A model generated the notes under the pieces. The model was not told where the DNA came from, did no database searches, and saw only the letters and a list, made by a program, of their open reading frames with translations. Positions 1 through 8,479 of a stretch of DNA of 64,000 nucleotides are shown here, one piece after another (the first letter of the stretch is position 1; every line of letters starts with the position of its first letter). A program made the position numbers and the translations under genes. Source of the stretch: Terriglobus albidus (GTDB lineage: Bacteria; Acidobacteriota; Terriglobia; Terriglobales; Acidobacteriaceae); NCBI RefSeq assembly GCF_008000815.1, contig NZ_CP042806.1, positions 4,030,001 through 4,094,000 on the forward strand. Reading direction: 5' to 3'.

Positions 1-705
1 GCCTACTGTCAGGATGGTGTAGGTCTTGACCGCCGTCATCAGATCCACACCCTGCTGCAGCGTTCCGATCAACAGACCGGCAATGATATTGATCGCCGTG
101 ATAAGGATGGTCGCCATAGAGTCGCGCTGATTGAAGCGCGCGGCGCCGTCCATCGCGCCATAGAACTCAGCCTCGCGAGCGATAGCCTCTCTGCGTTTGC
201 GAGCACCCTGCTCGTCGATCAGGCCGGCGTTCATGTCGGCATCGATCGCCATCTGCTTACCCGGCAAGGCATCGAGAGTGAAACGGGCCGTAACCTCAGC
301 AGTACGAACCGCGCCGTGGCTTACCACCAGGAACTGGATAGCGATCAAAGCCAGGAACAGGACGAAGCCGACGATGTAGTTGCCGCCAACGACGAACTGT
401 CCAAAGGCCTCGATGACGTTTCCGGCGGCTCCCGTACCTTCGTGGCCATGCAGCAGAATCCGGCGGCTGGAGGCCAGGTTCAGCGACAAGCGAAACAGAG
501 TCAGCAACAGCAGGAGCGTCGGAAAGACCGAGAAGTCCACCGCGCGTCTCACCTGTACAGCCGTCAGGAACACGATGATGCTGGCCGTAATTGAGACCGC
601 CAGCAACAGATCCAGCAACAAGCCGGGCAGCGGCACCAACATGACGAAGATCATGCTGATAGCGCCTAGCGGCAGCAATACGCCATTCCACTTTTTCAGG
701 TTCAC
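1..705 (-). CDS. flhA: Flagellar export gate protein FlhA (N-terminal 235 residues; gene cut by window edge)
   Basis: FlhA is the large inner-membrane subunit of the flagellar type III export gate. The visible part is the hydrophobic N-terminal half: several membrane helices, the family-typical stretch [15 protein letters not shown] near residue 70, and the cytoplasmic loop carrying [17 protein letters not shown]. The C-terminal substrate-docking domain lies beyond base 1. The start is the GTG at 705-703, preceded by a strong GGAGG-type ribosome site and overlapping the flhB stop by 4 nt (GTGA), so it is translationally coupled to flhB. No stop or frameshift appears in the visible part. Identification is secure from the membrane-domain motifs. 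Confidence 0.95.
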   Translation of the reverse strand, partial: MNLKKWNGVLLPLGAISMIFVMLVPLPGLLLDLLLAVSITASIIVFLTAVQVRRAVDFSVFPTLLLLLTLFRLSLNLASSRRILLHGHEGTGAAGNVIEAFGQFVVGGNYIVGFVLFLALIAIQFLVVSHGAVRTAEVTARFTLDALPGKQMAIDADMNAGLIDEQGARKRREAIAREAEFYGAMDGAARFNQRDSMATILITAINIIAGLLIGTLQQGVDLMTAVKTYTILTVG

Positions 706-1796
706 ATTCCACCTCCGGCAAGGCCGCCGGCTTCACGCATCCGCTTCTCCCGTGCCTGTTGCTCAAGCTTGGTGCGGTACAGATATGCCAGGATGCCGGC
801 TACTGCCGAATACAACTCAAACGGAATCGACTGCCCAACTTCGACCATCTTGTACAAACTCCGTGCCAACGGTTTGTTCTCCATAATCGGAACCCCTGCC
901 CAGCGCGCCTGTTCGCGAATCTCAAGCGCGTGCAGGTTCTTACCCTTTGCCAAAACTTTGGGAGCGGACATCGTCTCAAAGCTGAACTCCAGCGCTACCG
1001 CGTAGTGCGTCGGGTTGGTAATCACCACGCTGGCGCGGCTAATATCCGCCTTCTCTCTGCGCTTGCGCATCTGCCGCTGGAGTTGACGAATCTTTCCCTT
1101 AATCTGGGGATTACCCATCGCCTCTTTCACTTCTTCGCGGACTTCCTGCTTGCTCATCTTGAGGCGCTTGTTCCACTGCACCCACTCCATGGCATAGTCC
1201 ACGCCGGCCCACATCACCATAACCAGGGCTGTGATCATCGCAAGGTGGTAGGCAGAGGCAAGGGTTTCCGTCAGGCGGTTGAGGCTCATCACCGGCATCC
1301 CGGCGATCAGACTGCGAATGGTTCCAACTGCGATGCCGATCACAATGGCAGCAGGGATCAGGCTCTTAGCCAGGCGCAAGATGGAGCGAGTCCCAAAGAG
1401 CTGCTTAACGTTTTCCGCCGGATTCAGCCGGGTCCACTTGGGCTGCAGCGCTTCCACACGGATCTGGGTGCCGCCGCCCTGCAGGATGCCTCCCGTGAGA
1501 GCTCCCATTAGTGCACAGCTCATTACCACGACCGCGGGCCATAGCACAGGAAGTGCGACATGCCAGATGGCATGGCGAAACATCGCCTCGTCCCAGCTTT
1601 CGCTGGTCATCGAGAGCACGTCAGAGTATGCCCCGCGCCAGCTCTGCAATACCTTCGGAGCAACTGCTCCTATCGCAGCCAGACCGGCGAGCATGGCAAG
1701 AGAACTCAGCAACTCGCGCGAGCGGACGACGTCGCCTTTTTCGCGGGCCTTCCGCTTACGTTGCGGTGTTGCCTGTTCTGTTTTCTGCTCGCTCAC
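702..1796 (-). CDS. flhB: Flagellar export switch protein FlhB
   Basis: FlhB switches export specificity from rod/hook to filament substrates through autocleavage. At 364 residues it has normal length. The N-terminal region is charged ([19 protein letters not shown]), four membrane segments lie between about residues 30 and 205, and the cytoplasmic domain carries the self-cleavage motif NPTH at residues 261-264 in the context [15 protein letters not shown]. It overlaps fliR by 4 nt upstream and flhA by 4 nt downstream, so the three export-gate genes are translationally chained. Confidence 0.97.
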   Translation of the reverse strand: MSEQKTEQATPQRKRKAREKGDVVRSRELLSSLAMLAGLAAIGAVAPKVLQSWRGAYSDVLSMTSESWDEAMFRHAIWHVALPVLWPAVVVMSCALMGALTGGILQGGGTQIRVEALQPKWTRLNPAENVKQLFGTRSILRLAKSLIPAAIVIGIAVGTIRSLIAGMPVMSLNRLTETLASAYHLAMITALVMVMWAGVDYAMEWVQWNKRLKMSKQEVREEVKEAMGNPQIKGKIRQLQRQMRKRREKADISRASVVITNPTHYAVALEFSFETMSAPKVLAKGKNLHALEIREQARWAGVPIMENKPLARSLYKMVEVGQSIPFELYSAVAGILAYLYRTKLEQQAREKRMREAGGLAGGGM

Positions 1797-2569
1797 CCTC
1801 GCACCAGCCTCTCAGCGGCATTCAACAGGTTGGTGAAGTTGTGCTCAATCCAGAGAGGCCAAATTCCGAGCGATGCGATCAGCACACCATAGCTCACCAG
1901 CGTTTTCACGGGAACATTCACCGCCATGACAGGAAGCTGCGGAGAGATACGAGCGATCAAGCCCACAACGACCTCAACCATCAGGGCCGCGCACATCACG
2001 GGAGCTGCAAGCTGAAGACCGCCCAGTAGAACACCGGCGGTCATATGCGCCAGCTCGATGCCGCTATTGGCGTGCATCGCGGCCTGACCTACAGGAATGG
2101 CGGCAAACGTCCGCATAAACGCGGCCAGCATTGTGCGCTCGAGACCACAGGCCAGCAGCACGAGGATTCCAATCCATCCCAGAAACTGGCCCAGGACCGG
2201 AGTCTCAATCTGCGAGTTCGGATCCATCAGGTTTACGAGCGAGAAACTAAAATCGATTCCCAGCAACTGACCGGCGAAGGACAGCGCTTCGTTCATCAAC
2301 GACAGAGCAAATCCGAAGACCAGGCCAACCGAAAGCTCACCCAACACGGAGGAGGCACTGATTGCCGGTGTTGGTCCCAGCTCCATCACCACCGGAGTAA
2401 GCAGGAACGCGATCGCAAAAACAAAGCCTGCTTTGATGCGCATGGGAATTGCCTTCGACGAAAACACCGGAGCAAAAAGCATCAGGCTGCTGAGACGGAT
2501 CGACACCAGCAGTCCGGTCGCGAGCAGACGTTCCCAGGTCGGCGGCAAATTTGCGAAATCGATCGGCAT
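1793..2569 (-). CDS. fliR: Flagellar export gate protein FliR
   Basis: FliR is part of the FliPQR core pore of the flagellar export gate. This 258-residue, very hydrophobic protein has about six membrane segments and the usual FliR pattern of an opening LLVSIRLSSLMLFAPVF helix and a middle NEALSFAGQLLGIDFSFS segment. The ATG lies 6 nt after the fliQ stop and the stop overlaps the flhB start by 4 nt. The order fliP-fliQ-fliR-flhB-flhA is the standard export-gate order. Confidence 0.96.
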   Translation of the reverse strand: MPIDFANLPPTWERLLATGLLVSIRLSSLMLFAPVFSSKAIPMRIKAGFVFAIAFLLTPVVMELGPTPAISASSVLGELSVGLVFGFALSLMNEALSFAGQLLGIDFSFSLVNLMDPNSQIETPVLGQFLGWIGILVLLACGLERTMLAAFMRTFAAIPVGQAAMHANSGIELAHMTAGVLLGGLQLAAPVMCAALMVEVVVGLIARISPQLPVMAVNVPVKTLVSYGVLIASLGIWPLWIEHNFTNLLNAAERLVRG

Positions 2570-2575
2570 GTTTCT

Positions 2576-2845
2576 TTATCCAAGAAAGCGGTGAAAGTCG
2601 CGCCACAACGTCACGGTGAAGGTCATCACACGGTGCAGGAACCAGGGCAACGTCACCATGGCTGCTCCCAGGACGACAAACAAGCGAGGCACGGTCGTCA
2701 GCGTCTGTTCCTGCAGGCTGGTAAGGGTCTGCAGCAAGCTCAGACCGACGGAGATCAGACATCCGCAGATCAGCAGCGGCGCGCTGAGAATCAGGGCCTC
2801 ACGCAGCAGCATTCGTCCGAGTTCAGCAACTTGGTTGGGTTCCAC
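2576..2845 (-). CDS. fliQ: Flagellar export gate protein FliQ
   Basis: FliQ is a small two-helix membrane subunit of the FliPQR export pore. The protein has 89 residues, the expected length, with two hydrophobic helices separated by the conserved loop LLQTLTSLQEQTLTTVP. Translation starts at a GTG (2845-2843). It sits between fliP and fliR with gaps of 9 and 6 nt. Confidence 0.96.
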   Translation of the reverse strand: MEPNQVAELGRMLLREALILSAPLLICGCLISVGLSLLQTLTSLQEQTLTTVPRLFVVLGAAMVTLPWFLHRVMTFTVTLWRDFHRFLG

Positions 2846-2854
2846 GATTGTTCC

Positions 2855-3748
2855 TCACGAAAAACTTTTCAGCAGCGAGCCGGTCAGCAGGTTCCAGCCA
2901 TCGACCATCACAAAGAGCAGAATCTTCAGCGGAGTTGAGATCACGACAGGCGGAAGCTGCATCATGCCGATAGAGGTCGTCACGCTTGCCACCACCAGGT
3001 CAATCAGAAGAAACGGAAGAAACAGAATCGCGCCGATCTGAAAACCAGCCTTGAGCTCGCTAAGGATGTACGCCGGAACGACAACCTGCATTGGGAGCTG
3101 TGCGCGGGTCTGAGGGCGGTCCGCCATGCCGGCAGAGGCAAACAGCGCCAGGTCCTTCTCGCGAGCGTATTTCAGCATGAAAACCTTGACCGGTTCAGAG
3201 CCTTTGGCAATCGCTTCTTCACCGCTGATCTGTCCCGCCCTAAAGGGAGCCACTGCCTGCTGGTCCACCTGGAGCAGGACTGGCTGCATCAAGAACCAGG
3301 TCATCATGAGACCGAGTCCCATCAATACCTGGTTCGACGGAGCTGTCTGTGTCCCGAGCGCCTGGCGCAGAAAGTGAAAGACAACCAGCAGCCGCACCAA
3401 CGGCGTCATCGACAGCAGAATCGCCGGCAGCAGGCTCAGCAGAGTAAGGCCGATGACGATCGACCAGGAGGTGCTGGGTTCGTTCTCGAGGCGGTGGTTG
3501 ATGGAATCTTCGCGCTTGCCCGTATTCTGGTTCGACTTTGACGGAGCCGTCGGCGCCGTAGGGGCAGTTGCGCCCGCCGCCCGACGTGCCGCTTCCGTGA
3601 CAAAGGCCAGCGCCATCCGCTGCTCTGCGACAGCGGGGCTCTCCGCCACCGTTGCAGCCGGCTGCACATGGGCTGCGCTCCGTTTTTCAGCCTGCATGGA
3701 AGCGCCTGACAACAGTACGGCGACCAGCAGGACAGGACGAACCAGCAT
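2855..3748 (-). CDS. fliP: Flagellar export gate protein FliP
   Basis: FliP forms the core of the export pore. At 297 residues it is longer than many FliP proteins because of an N-terminal region of about 95 residues: a signal-peptide-like start, then a low-complexity stretch rich in Ala, Thr and Pro (residues about 60-70). The conserved body begins near residue 95 with LTLLSLLPAILLSMT and continues through RLLVVFHFLRQALGTQ to the closing helix. A cleavable signal followed by a periplasmic segment is typical of FliP. The start abuts the fliO stop directly. Confidence 0.96.
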   Translation of the reverse strand: MLVRPVLLVAVLLSGASMQAEKRSAAHVQPAATVAESPAVAEQRMALAFVTEAARRAAGATAPTAPTAPSKSNQNTGKREDSINHRLENEPSTSWSIVIGLTLLSLLPAILLSMTPLVRLLVVFHFLRQALGTQTAPSNQVLMGLGLMMTWFLMQPVLLQVDQQAVAPFRAGQISGEEAIAKGSEPVKVFMLKYAREKDLALFASAGMADRPQTRAQLPMQVVVPAYILSELKAGFQIGAILFLPFLLIDLVVASVTTSIGMMQLPPVVISTPLKILLFVMVDGWNLLTGSLLKSFS

Positions 3749-4057
3749 CTACTCAGCCTTCCTTACCGGCATCATGGCCTGAACGCCGTGCTCGCTGCTT
3801 CCAACCAGGAACTGCTGACCTTCACACTCCACCAGCGCAAGTTGCTGCTTGTTGCCGAGCGAGACTTGTTCGAGGACACGCAGGCGCTTCTGCTCACGAG
3901 GACGTGTGGCACGTCCCTTCCAGGAACGCAGGATCCAGTGGGCCAGGCCCGCCGGTTCCGGACGACGCATCTCGGCTAGCGGAACGATCGTTCTCTGCAC
4001 GATCGCCAGTTCCGGCTTTACCACTTCGGCTTTGACCATTGCTACGCTGCGACGCAT
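3749..4057 (-). CDS. fliO: FliO-like flagellar biosynthesis protein without a membrane anchor
   Basis: FliO helps assemble the FliP ring. The C-terminal part of this 102-residue protein matches the FliO fold: RVLEQVSLGNKQQLALVECEGQQFLVGSS, the typical short beta-rich domain. I chose the ATG at 4057 because it has an AAGGAG ribosome site 7 nt upstream; the reading frame is open 16 codons further back, but that would run into fliL. With this start there is no hydrophobic N-terminal helix, whereas FliO normally has one membrane segment. Its position just before fliP supports the call. It could also be read as a stand-alone FliO-type domain protein. Confidence 0.75.
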   Translation of the reverse strand: MRRSVAMVKAEVVKPELAIVQRTIVPLAEMRRPEPAGLAHWILRSWKGRATRPREQKRLRVLEQVSLGNKQQLALVECEGQQFLVGSSEHGVQAMMPVRKAE

Positions 4058-4067
4058 CTCTGTCTCC

Positions 4068-4613
4068 TTACCGCTGGACCAGGAATTCTGTGAAGAAGAT
4101 GTCAACCACCTTCAAGCTGGGTTCACGCACAGTAAGCACGGCCTTGATCTCTTTCTTGACCTGCTCTTTGCCCTCAGGCTGCAGCAGTTCTTCTGAGCTC
4201 TTGCGACCCAGGACGTCGATCAACGCGTCCCGCACCGCGACATCTTGCTGGCCGCCGGCCTTGGGCTTCTTCTCCCCGCCCTCTTCCTTCTTCGCGTCAC
4301 CGGGCTTTTCCTCGTCGGCAACGCGCAGGGTGATCGCGGCACGCAAATAAGCGCGCCCGCCCACATCGGTCAGGTTGACTACCATCGGTTCCAGAACCTG
4401 GTCCTTGGTCTTCTGGGGCTCGGTTTTGACGACCTCAACAATCTTTGTGCCGCCACCGCCGAGCTTCCCGGTCTTCCCCATCCACCAGACCAATCCGCCG
4501 GCCGCTCCCACGGCTCCAATAACCGCAACAAAGGCGACAATCGCCAGTTGCACTATGCCCACTTTGGCCACCGGCGCTGCGGGCGTCATCTCTGCTGTCT
4601 CTGCTTTAGCCAT
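4068..4613 (-). CDS. fliL: Flagellar basal body-associated protein FliL
   Basis: FliL is a single-pass membrane protein beside the stator that supports torque. The protein has 181 residues from the ATG at 4613, with a membrane helix at about residues 22-44, a Lys/Glu/Gly-rich linker insertion (EEKPGDAKKEEGGEKKPKAGG) and the typical FliL ending VDIFFTEFLVQR. A GTG three codons upstream (4622) is an alternative start. In many flagellar operons fliM and fliN follow fliL; here fliO follows directly, so the C-ring genes must lie elsewhere or be absent. Confidence 0.9.
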   Translation of the reverse strand: MAKAETAEMTPAAPVAKVGIVQLAIVAFVAVIGAVGAAGGLVWWMGKTGKLGGGGTKIVEVVKTEPQKTKDQVLEPMVVNLTDVGGRAYLRAAITLRVADEEKPGDAKKEEGGEKKPKAGGQQDVAVRDALIDVLGRKSSEELLQPEGKEQVKKEIKAVLTVREPSLKVVDIFFTEFLVQR

Positions 4614-4627
4614 ATGTCCCACTTAAA

Positions 4628-4643
4628 TGCACCTGCCGTGCCA
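4628..4643 (-). promoter_or_regulatory. Near-consensus sigma-54 (-24/-12) promoter before fliL
   Basis: Read on the minus strand the 16 bases are TGGCACGGCAGGTGCA. Against the sigma-54 consensus TGGCACG-N4-TTGCW only one defined position (the first T of TTGC) differs, and GG/GC spacing is exact. The predicted transcription start, 12 nt past the GC, falls near 4617, only a few bases before the fliL ATG. The site also forms one arm of the 12-bp inverted repeat at 4631-4659. Function is inferred from sequence and from the sigma-54 activator gene at 15.1 kb. Confidence 0.65.
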
Positions 4644-4659
4644 TTCAGGCACGGCAGGT
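4631..4659. repeat. Perfect 12-bp inverted repeat between flgE and fliL
   Basis: Arms ACCTGCCGTGCC (4631-4642) and GGCACGGCAGGT (4648-4659) enclose a 5-base loop. In the transcript from flgE this is a strong hairpin placed about 40 nt after the flgE stop, but no T-run follows on the minus strand, so it is more like an attenuator or a 3' end stabiliser than a classic terminator. It overlaps the sigma-54-like site that reads into fliL. Confidence 0.6.
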
Positions 4660-4696
4660 ATTAGTGAGGACTCAGGAAGGCCCCAGGCCCCTACAA

Positions 4697-5929
4697 CTAA
4701 CGGATCATATTGATTGCAGACTGGGTTAGCGTGTCGTAAGCCGTAACGGTCTTGGAGTTTGCCTCGAAGGCGCGCTGGGCAACGATCAGGCGGGAAAACT
4801 CGCCGGCAATATCAACATTGGACTGTTCCAATGAATTTCCCAGCACTGTGCCGCGACCGCCCGCACCGGCGACGCCGATGGATGGCAGACCGGATGCCTG
4901 GCTGGAGATAAAGGAGTTGTTGCCAATCCGGGTCAAACCCTGGGTATCGCTGACCGTGGCGATCGCCAACTGGCCGACCACGCTGCTACGGCCGTTGCTG
5001 TACTTGGCCGAGATAATGCCGTTGGAATCGATGGAGAAGTTCTGGTAGGTACCGCTAGCATAACCGTCCTGGCTGGTGGACGCAGTAGCGGAGGCGGAGC
5101 TGGAGCTTGCGATTACACCGTTGCCGGCACTGTCATAGAGGTTCCAGTTGAAGCTGAGGTCCGCGGCGCTGTTGGTAAGTCCCGGGAAGGTAATGCCAGT
5201 GACATTGCCTGACGGGCCGGTCAGCTTACCGGTGGAGTTGAAAGTGAGCGTCCCAGTGTTGTTGGAAGGCGTACCTGTGATATCGCCGGACGGAAGTTCA
5301 ATGTCGTAGTCCCAGGTTGTATTGCTGGTCTTCGTGAACTTGACGCTCGCCAAATGGGTGTTTCCGAGGGAGTCATACACACTCACCGAGCTGGCGAAGG
5401 TTGTTCCAGTGGCCGCCGAAGAATCCAGATTAGCCTTCAGTGTGACATTTTTCGTGGTACTGGCCGCCTGGTTGGAGCCGATCGGAAGCTGGATCGGAGC
5501 CAGAGCGCCGCCGGTACCGACTGTAACGCCGTCAGTGCTCTGGAAGCCCATCACGCTTGCGCCATCCAGGGTCGTCAGATAGCCATCCTTGGCAAGCTGG
5601 AAGTCGCCGGCGCGCGTAATCTGCTGCTGGCCATGGTCCTGGATCACGAAGAAGCCATCACCGTTCAGCGCCATATCGGTCGCATTATTCGTTGTCGTCA
5701 GACCGCCCTGCGAGAAGTCACCCACCGTACCGGAAACGCGGGTACCGAGTCCGGACTGCAGCGCATTGCCCGAACCAGACTCGCCGAGCTGCTGGTAGAA
5801 GAGGTCTTCGAACTCGGTTGTAGCGCCCTTGAAGGCAACCGTGTTCAGGTTCGCAAGATTGTTGCCGATCGTATTGAGCGCCACGGTATTTGCCTTAAGG
5901 CCCGTCAACGCAATTGAAAATGCACCCAT
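4697..5929 (-). CDS. flgE: Flagellar hook protein FlgE
   Basis: FlgE is the building block of the hook. The 410-residue protein has the rod/hook N-terminal helix GAFSIALTGLKANTVALNT with the following IGNNLANLNTVAFKG motif, central beta-rich domains heavy in Ser, Thr, Gly and Asn, and the matching C-terminal coiled-coil helix ending FEANSKTVTAYDTLTQSAINMIR. It follows flgD by 42 nt with an AGGAGA ribosome site. The surface-exposed middle is poorly conserved, as usual for hook proteins. Confidence 0.96.
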   Translation of the reverse strand: MGAFSIALTGLKANTVALNTIGNNLANLNTVAFKGATTEFEDLFYQQLGESGSGNALQSGLGTRVSGTVGDFSQGGLTTTNNATDMALNGDGFFVIQDHGQQQITRAGDFQLAKDGYLTTLDGASVMGFQSTDGVTVGTGGALAPIQLPIGSNQAASTTKNVTLKANLDSSAATGTTFASSVSVYDSLGNTHLASVKFTKTSNTTWDYDIELPSGDITGTPSNNTGTLTFNSTGKLTGPSGNVTGITFPGLTNSAADLSFNWNLYDSAGNGVIASSSSASATASTSQDGYASGTYQNFSIDSNGIISAKYSNGRSSVVGQLAIATVSDTQGLTRIGNNSFISSQASGLPSIGVAGAGGRGTVLGNSLEQSNVDIAGEFSRLIVAQRAFEANSKTVTAYDTLTQSAINMIR

Positions 5930-5971
5930 CGTAATTCTCCTATCCTTTGTCCGTATTGCTGGAAATCTTTA

Positions 5972-6259
5972 TCAGTTGCTGCTGGAACTTGAATCTGTCG
6001 AGCTGGTGCCCGATGTCAGCGAGGTAATGCCCTGATTGATCGAGATCAACTGCTGCAGGCTGTTTACACTCACGAGTTGCTGCAGGTACGCGCTCGGATC
6101 GGTCGGCTGCGTGGGATCCTGGTTCTTCATCTCGGCCACCAACAGCGTCATAAAGTCACTCGCGGTGATATTGTTGCCACCACTGCTGCTACTGCTTGTT
6201 GAATTGCTCGTACTCGATGTCGAAGCCATCGGGCTTGCTTCGTTCGCATTTACCTGCAT
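5972..6259 (-). CDS. flgD: Minimal FlgD hook-capping/scaffold protein
   Basis: FlgD caps the growing hook. The diagnostic N-terminal motif is present: FMTLLVAEMKNQDPTQPTD followed by YLQQLVSVNSLQQL. The protein is only 95 residues; enterobacterial FlgD exceeds 200 residues because it adds Tudor-like and Ig-like domains that are absent here. A Ser-rich N-terminus (residues 14-28) and Ser-rich C-terminus flank the motif. Short FlgD versions are known in other bacteria, so this can still be functional. It lies between fliK and flgE, the expected neighbours for hook assembly. Confidence 0.88.
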   Translation of the reverse strand: MQVNANEASPMASTSSTSNSTSSSSSGGNNITASDFMTLLVAEMKNQDPTQPTDPSAYLQQLVSVNSLQQLISINQGITSLTSGTSSTDSSSSSN

Positions 6260-6281
6260 TTCCGTCTCTCCTTAATCCGGC

Positions 6282-8438
6282 TTATACCCGGACACTCAAC
6301 AGCCCTAAACCGCGTGATGAGGTCGACAAGGAAGGAGAAGCTCCTACCTGCCGCCACACCAGCTTTTTCTGCTCTGCCCCCGCATCGGTGCCGGAAGACT
6401 GCTGCCCACGGTCCTGTTGCGCTCTCCCGCCCAGGTCCATGTTCATGGCAGCGCTCTCCTGCATCCGGACCACCTGGACTCTGTCCACCGGCACCGTCTG
6501 CTGGCTCAGAAAACTTGTCATATGTGGTGCTTCAGCCTTCAGCACCTCGTGCGAAACCTCACTGCTCGCCATCACCACAGCCTGCACGGTGTTGTCGCTG
6601 CCCTTCTCGGCGCGCACATGCATCACACCATGCGTCTCATCCGCAATCGCAACTTCAATCTGGCGATGTCCGGCGGCTACCCATTGCGCGCCGCTCTCCT
6701 GCGCATTCGATCCTGCAGCCGCATCGAGGCGCGCGAATGGATCGTGAGAAGCTGACTGCGGCGGCTTCGAAGCATTGGCCAGATCCTGAAGATTGTTGAA
6801 GCCCGTCTCCACTTTCAGGGCAGAAACCGTATGCAGTTTGTTATCCACGGTGTGGACCGCAGGAGAATGCGCTACCTGCGGAGCAGCCGCTTCGGGAGCA
6901 GAAGTATTTTTCTCCGCAGGAGCGGAAACATCCTGCAAGGTCTTCGTTACTCCTGCCTCATCCTTCGCAGACTTTTCATCTTTTGCAGTGGCCGTTTTTT
7001 GTCGTTCTGCCACCTGAACTGGACGTCCGAACTTACCTGCAACCGCTTTAGTTGTTACCGTCTTTACCGCGACAACCGACTGAAGCGGACCCTCGACGCT
7101 ATCTCCCTGCTCCTGCTTCTGCACAGTTGGAGCCGCGGAGGTCATCGGCATGGCATTGACGGCTGCATCGCTCTGGATAATCTGCTGCTGGGGAGCAACA
7201 TTGTTTCCGGTCTCCCTGTGTGAGATCTTTCCAGAGACAGAACCCTTGCTACTGCCACGTACAGTGGAATGGGACTCAGAAGAAGACAGTGCATCTTTGC
7301 CAACCTTGGTCGGCTCGCCCCCGGCTAACTCCGCCGGCATCGCAGGAACGATAACGGCAGCAACAAGGCTCCCATCCTGACCATTGTCCTGAGCATCGTT
7401 CTTTTCGTCAGAGGACGATGGCACCTGCGGTACATCTTCTTTTGTATCGGTTGAAATCTGGCCCTTCGGGCTGTCTGCTTTTACCAGTGCGGCCGTCTGC
7501 GACACATCGCTTCCAGACCCAATGTCGATAGCGCGAACGATGGGCTGGTAGGCATATTGATGTCCGCGCGGCATGACGAGCGGAAGCGTTCCCGTACCCG
7601 CCTTCGACTCCTGTGTCTGCGACGGAACTTGTGGCTGGGGTACGGTTTCCCGTGTTGAAGTAGCTTGCTGGTCCGGAGTCGCCTGTACTGCCGTATTCGC
7701 TTGAGCCGGTATCTCTGATTGCGCGGGCGCATCCTTGGTCACAGGCGCAGGCTGTACCGGAATCGGTGGCGCAGAAGCATTTGGCTTCACGGCCACTGCG
7801 ACGGCAGGTTCCGTATCGGAAGTCTTCCCCTTATCGCTGTCTGATACAGGCGAGGCATTCTCTGATTGTGAAACTGGCTCTGCGTCTGATTCGTGCGGAG
7901 CCTGCGGCAACAGCTTAGTGTCAGCGGGCTGCGATCTATCCTGAGCCACTGGGACTGGCAATTCCTGCGCAGCCATCGTCCCCACCGCATTCTTCGGATC
8001 AGCTTGTGGCGCTTCAACATCGGGGATGCTTCCCATCGGCTGCGGGACCACATCACTTACGGCAGAAGCACCTTGTGGTGCAGTAACTGTCTGTGAAGTA
8101 GTCGGCGCGGACGCTGCTGATGTCTCGGCTGAATGCGGCACCGTTTCCACGGCGGAAGTAGTCTGCTGCAGAGATCCGCGAGAAAGATCGGGGGCTTTGT
8201 CGAATGTTCCAGCAAGCAACGTCTGCGTCGCAGGAATCTTAGTCTTGCCATCAGCCAGGACCGTCGCATCCGTCGCTGTCTGTGTTCCGGTTCCCGCTGC
8301 TGCTTCAAACATGCCGGCAAACAGCGAGTCTCCTGTGCCCGACAGATTGTCGCTAATCCCTGTCGAGTGCACGTCAGACGATATTGCCGTTCCTCGCGCG
8401 AGCGAGGGTCCGATCGTCGCTGCTGCCATGTCCATCAT
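6282..8438 (-). CDS. fliK: Flagellar hook-length control protein FliK
   Basis: FliK measures hook length and triggers the FlhB specificity switch. At 718 residues it is long for the family. Residues 1 to about 560 are a low-complexity, mostly unstructured stretch rich in Ala, Ser, Thr, Pro and Gln. The C-terminal region (about 580-680) carries the flg_hook-type domain, with IEVAIADETHGVMHVRAEKG and VQAVVMASSEVSHEVLKAEAP. The assignment rests on this domain and on position between fliJ and flgD. A sigma-54-like promoter lies directly before the ATG. Confidence 0.88.
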   Translation of the reverse strand: MMDMAAATIGPSLARGTAISSDVHSTGISDNLSGTGDSLFAGMFEAAAGTGTQTATDATVLADGKTKIPATQTLLAGTFDKAPDLSRGSLQQTTSAVETVPHSAETSAASAPTTSQTVTAPQGASAVSDVVPQPMGSIPDVEAPQADPKNAVGTMAAQELPVPVAQDRSQPADTKLLPQAPHESDAEPVSQSENASPVSDSDKGKTSDTEPAVAVAVKPNASAPPIPVQPAPVTKDAPAQSEIPAQANTAVQATPDQQATSTRETVPQPQVPSQTQESKAGTGTLPLVMPRGHQYAYQPIVRAIDIGSGSDVSQTAALVKADSPKGQISTDTKEDVPQVPSSSDEKNDAQDNGQDGSLVAAVIVPAMPAELAGGEPTKVGKDALSSSESHSTVRGSSKGSVSGKISHRETGNNVAPQQQIIQSDAAVNAMPMTSAAPTVQKQEQGDSVEGPLQSVVAVKTVTTKAVAGKFGRPVQVAERQKTATAKDEKSAKDEAGVTKTLQDVSAPAEKNTSAPEAAAPQVAHSPAVHTVDNKLHTVSALKVETGFNNLQDLANASKPPQSASHDPFARLDAAAGSNAQESGAQWVAAGHRQIEVAIADETHGVMHVRAEKGSDNTVQAVVMASSEVSHEVLKAEAPHMTSFLSQQTVPVDRVQVVRMQESAAMNMDLGGRAQQDRGQQSSGTDAGAEQKKLVWRQVGASPSLSTSSRGLGLLSVRV

Positions 8439-8450
8439 GCCCTGGATATG

Positions 8451-8466
8451 TGCAGTTCACGTTCCA
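8451..8466 (-). promoter_or_regulatory. Candidate sigma-54 (-24/-12) promoter before fliK
   Basis: The minus-strand sequence TGGAACGTGAACTGCA matches 10 of the 12 defined positions of TGGCACG-N4-TTGCW with exact GG/GC spacing. The predicted start point, near 8440, is two bases before the fliK ATG, so a transcript from here would be almost leaderless. Matches of this quality occur by chance in long sequence; the location in the small fliJ-fliK gap of a flagellar operon is what raises its value. Confidence 0.45.
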
Positions 8467-8479
8467 AAACAACAGCGCT

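Noticed and set aside
296-766. 156-codon minus-strand frame near the left edge
   Set aside because: It is out of frame with flhA, whose membrane-domain motifs occupy the same bases.
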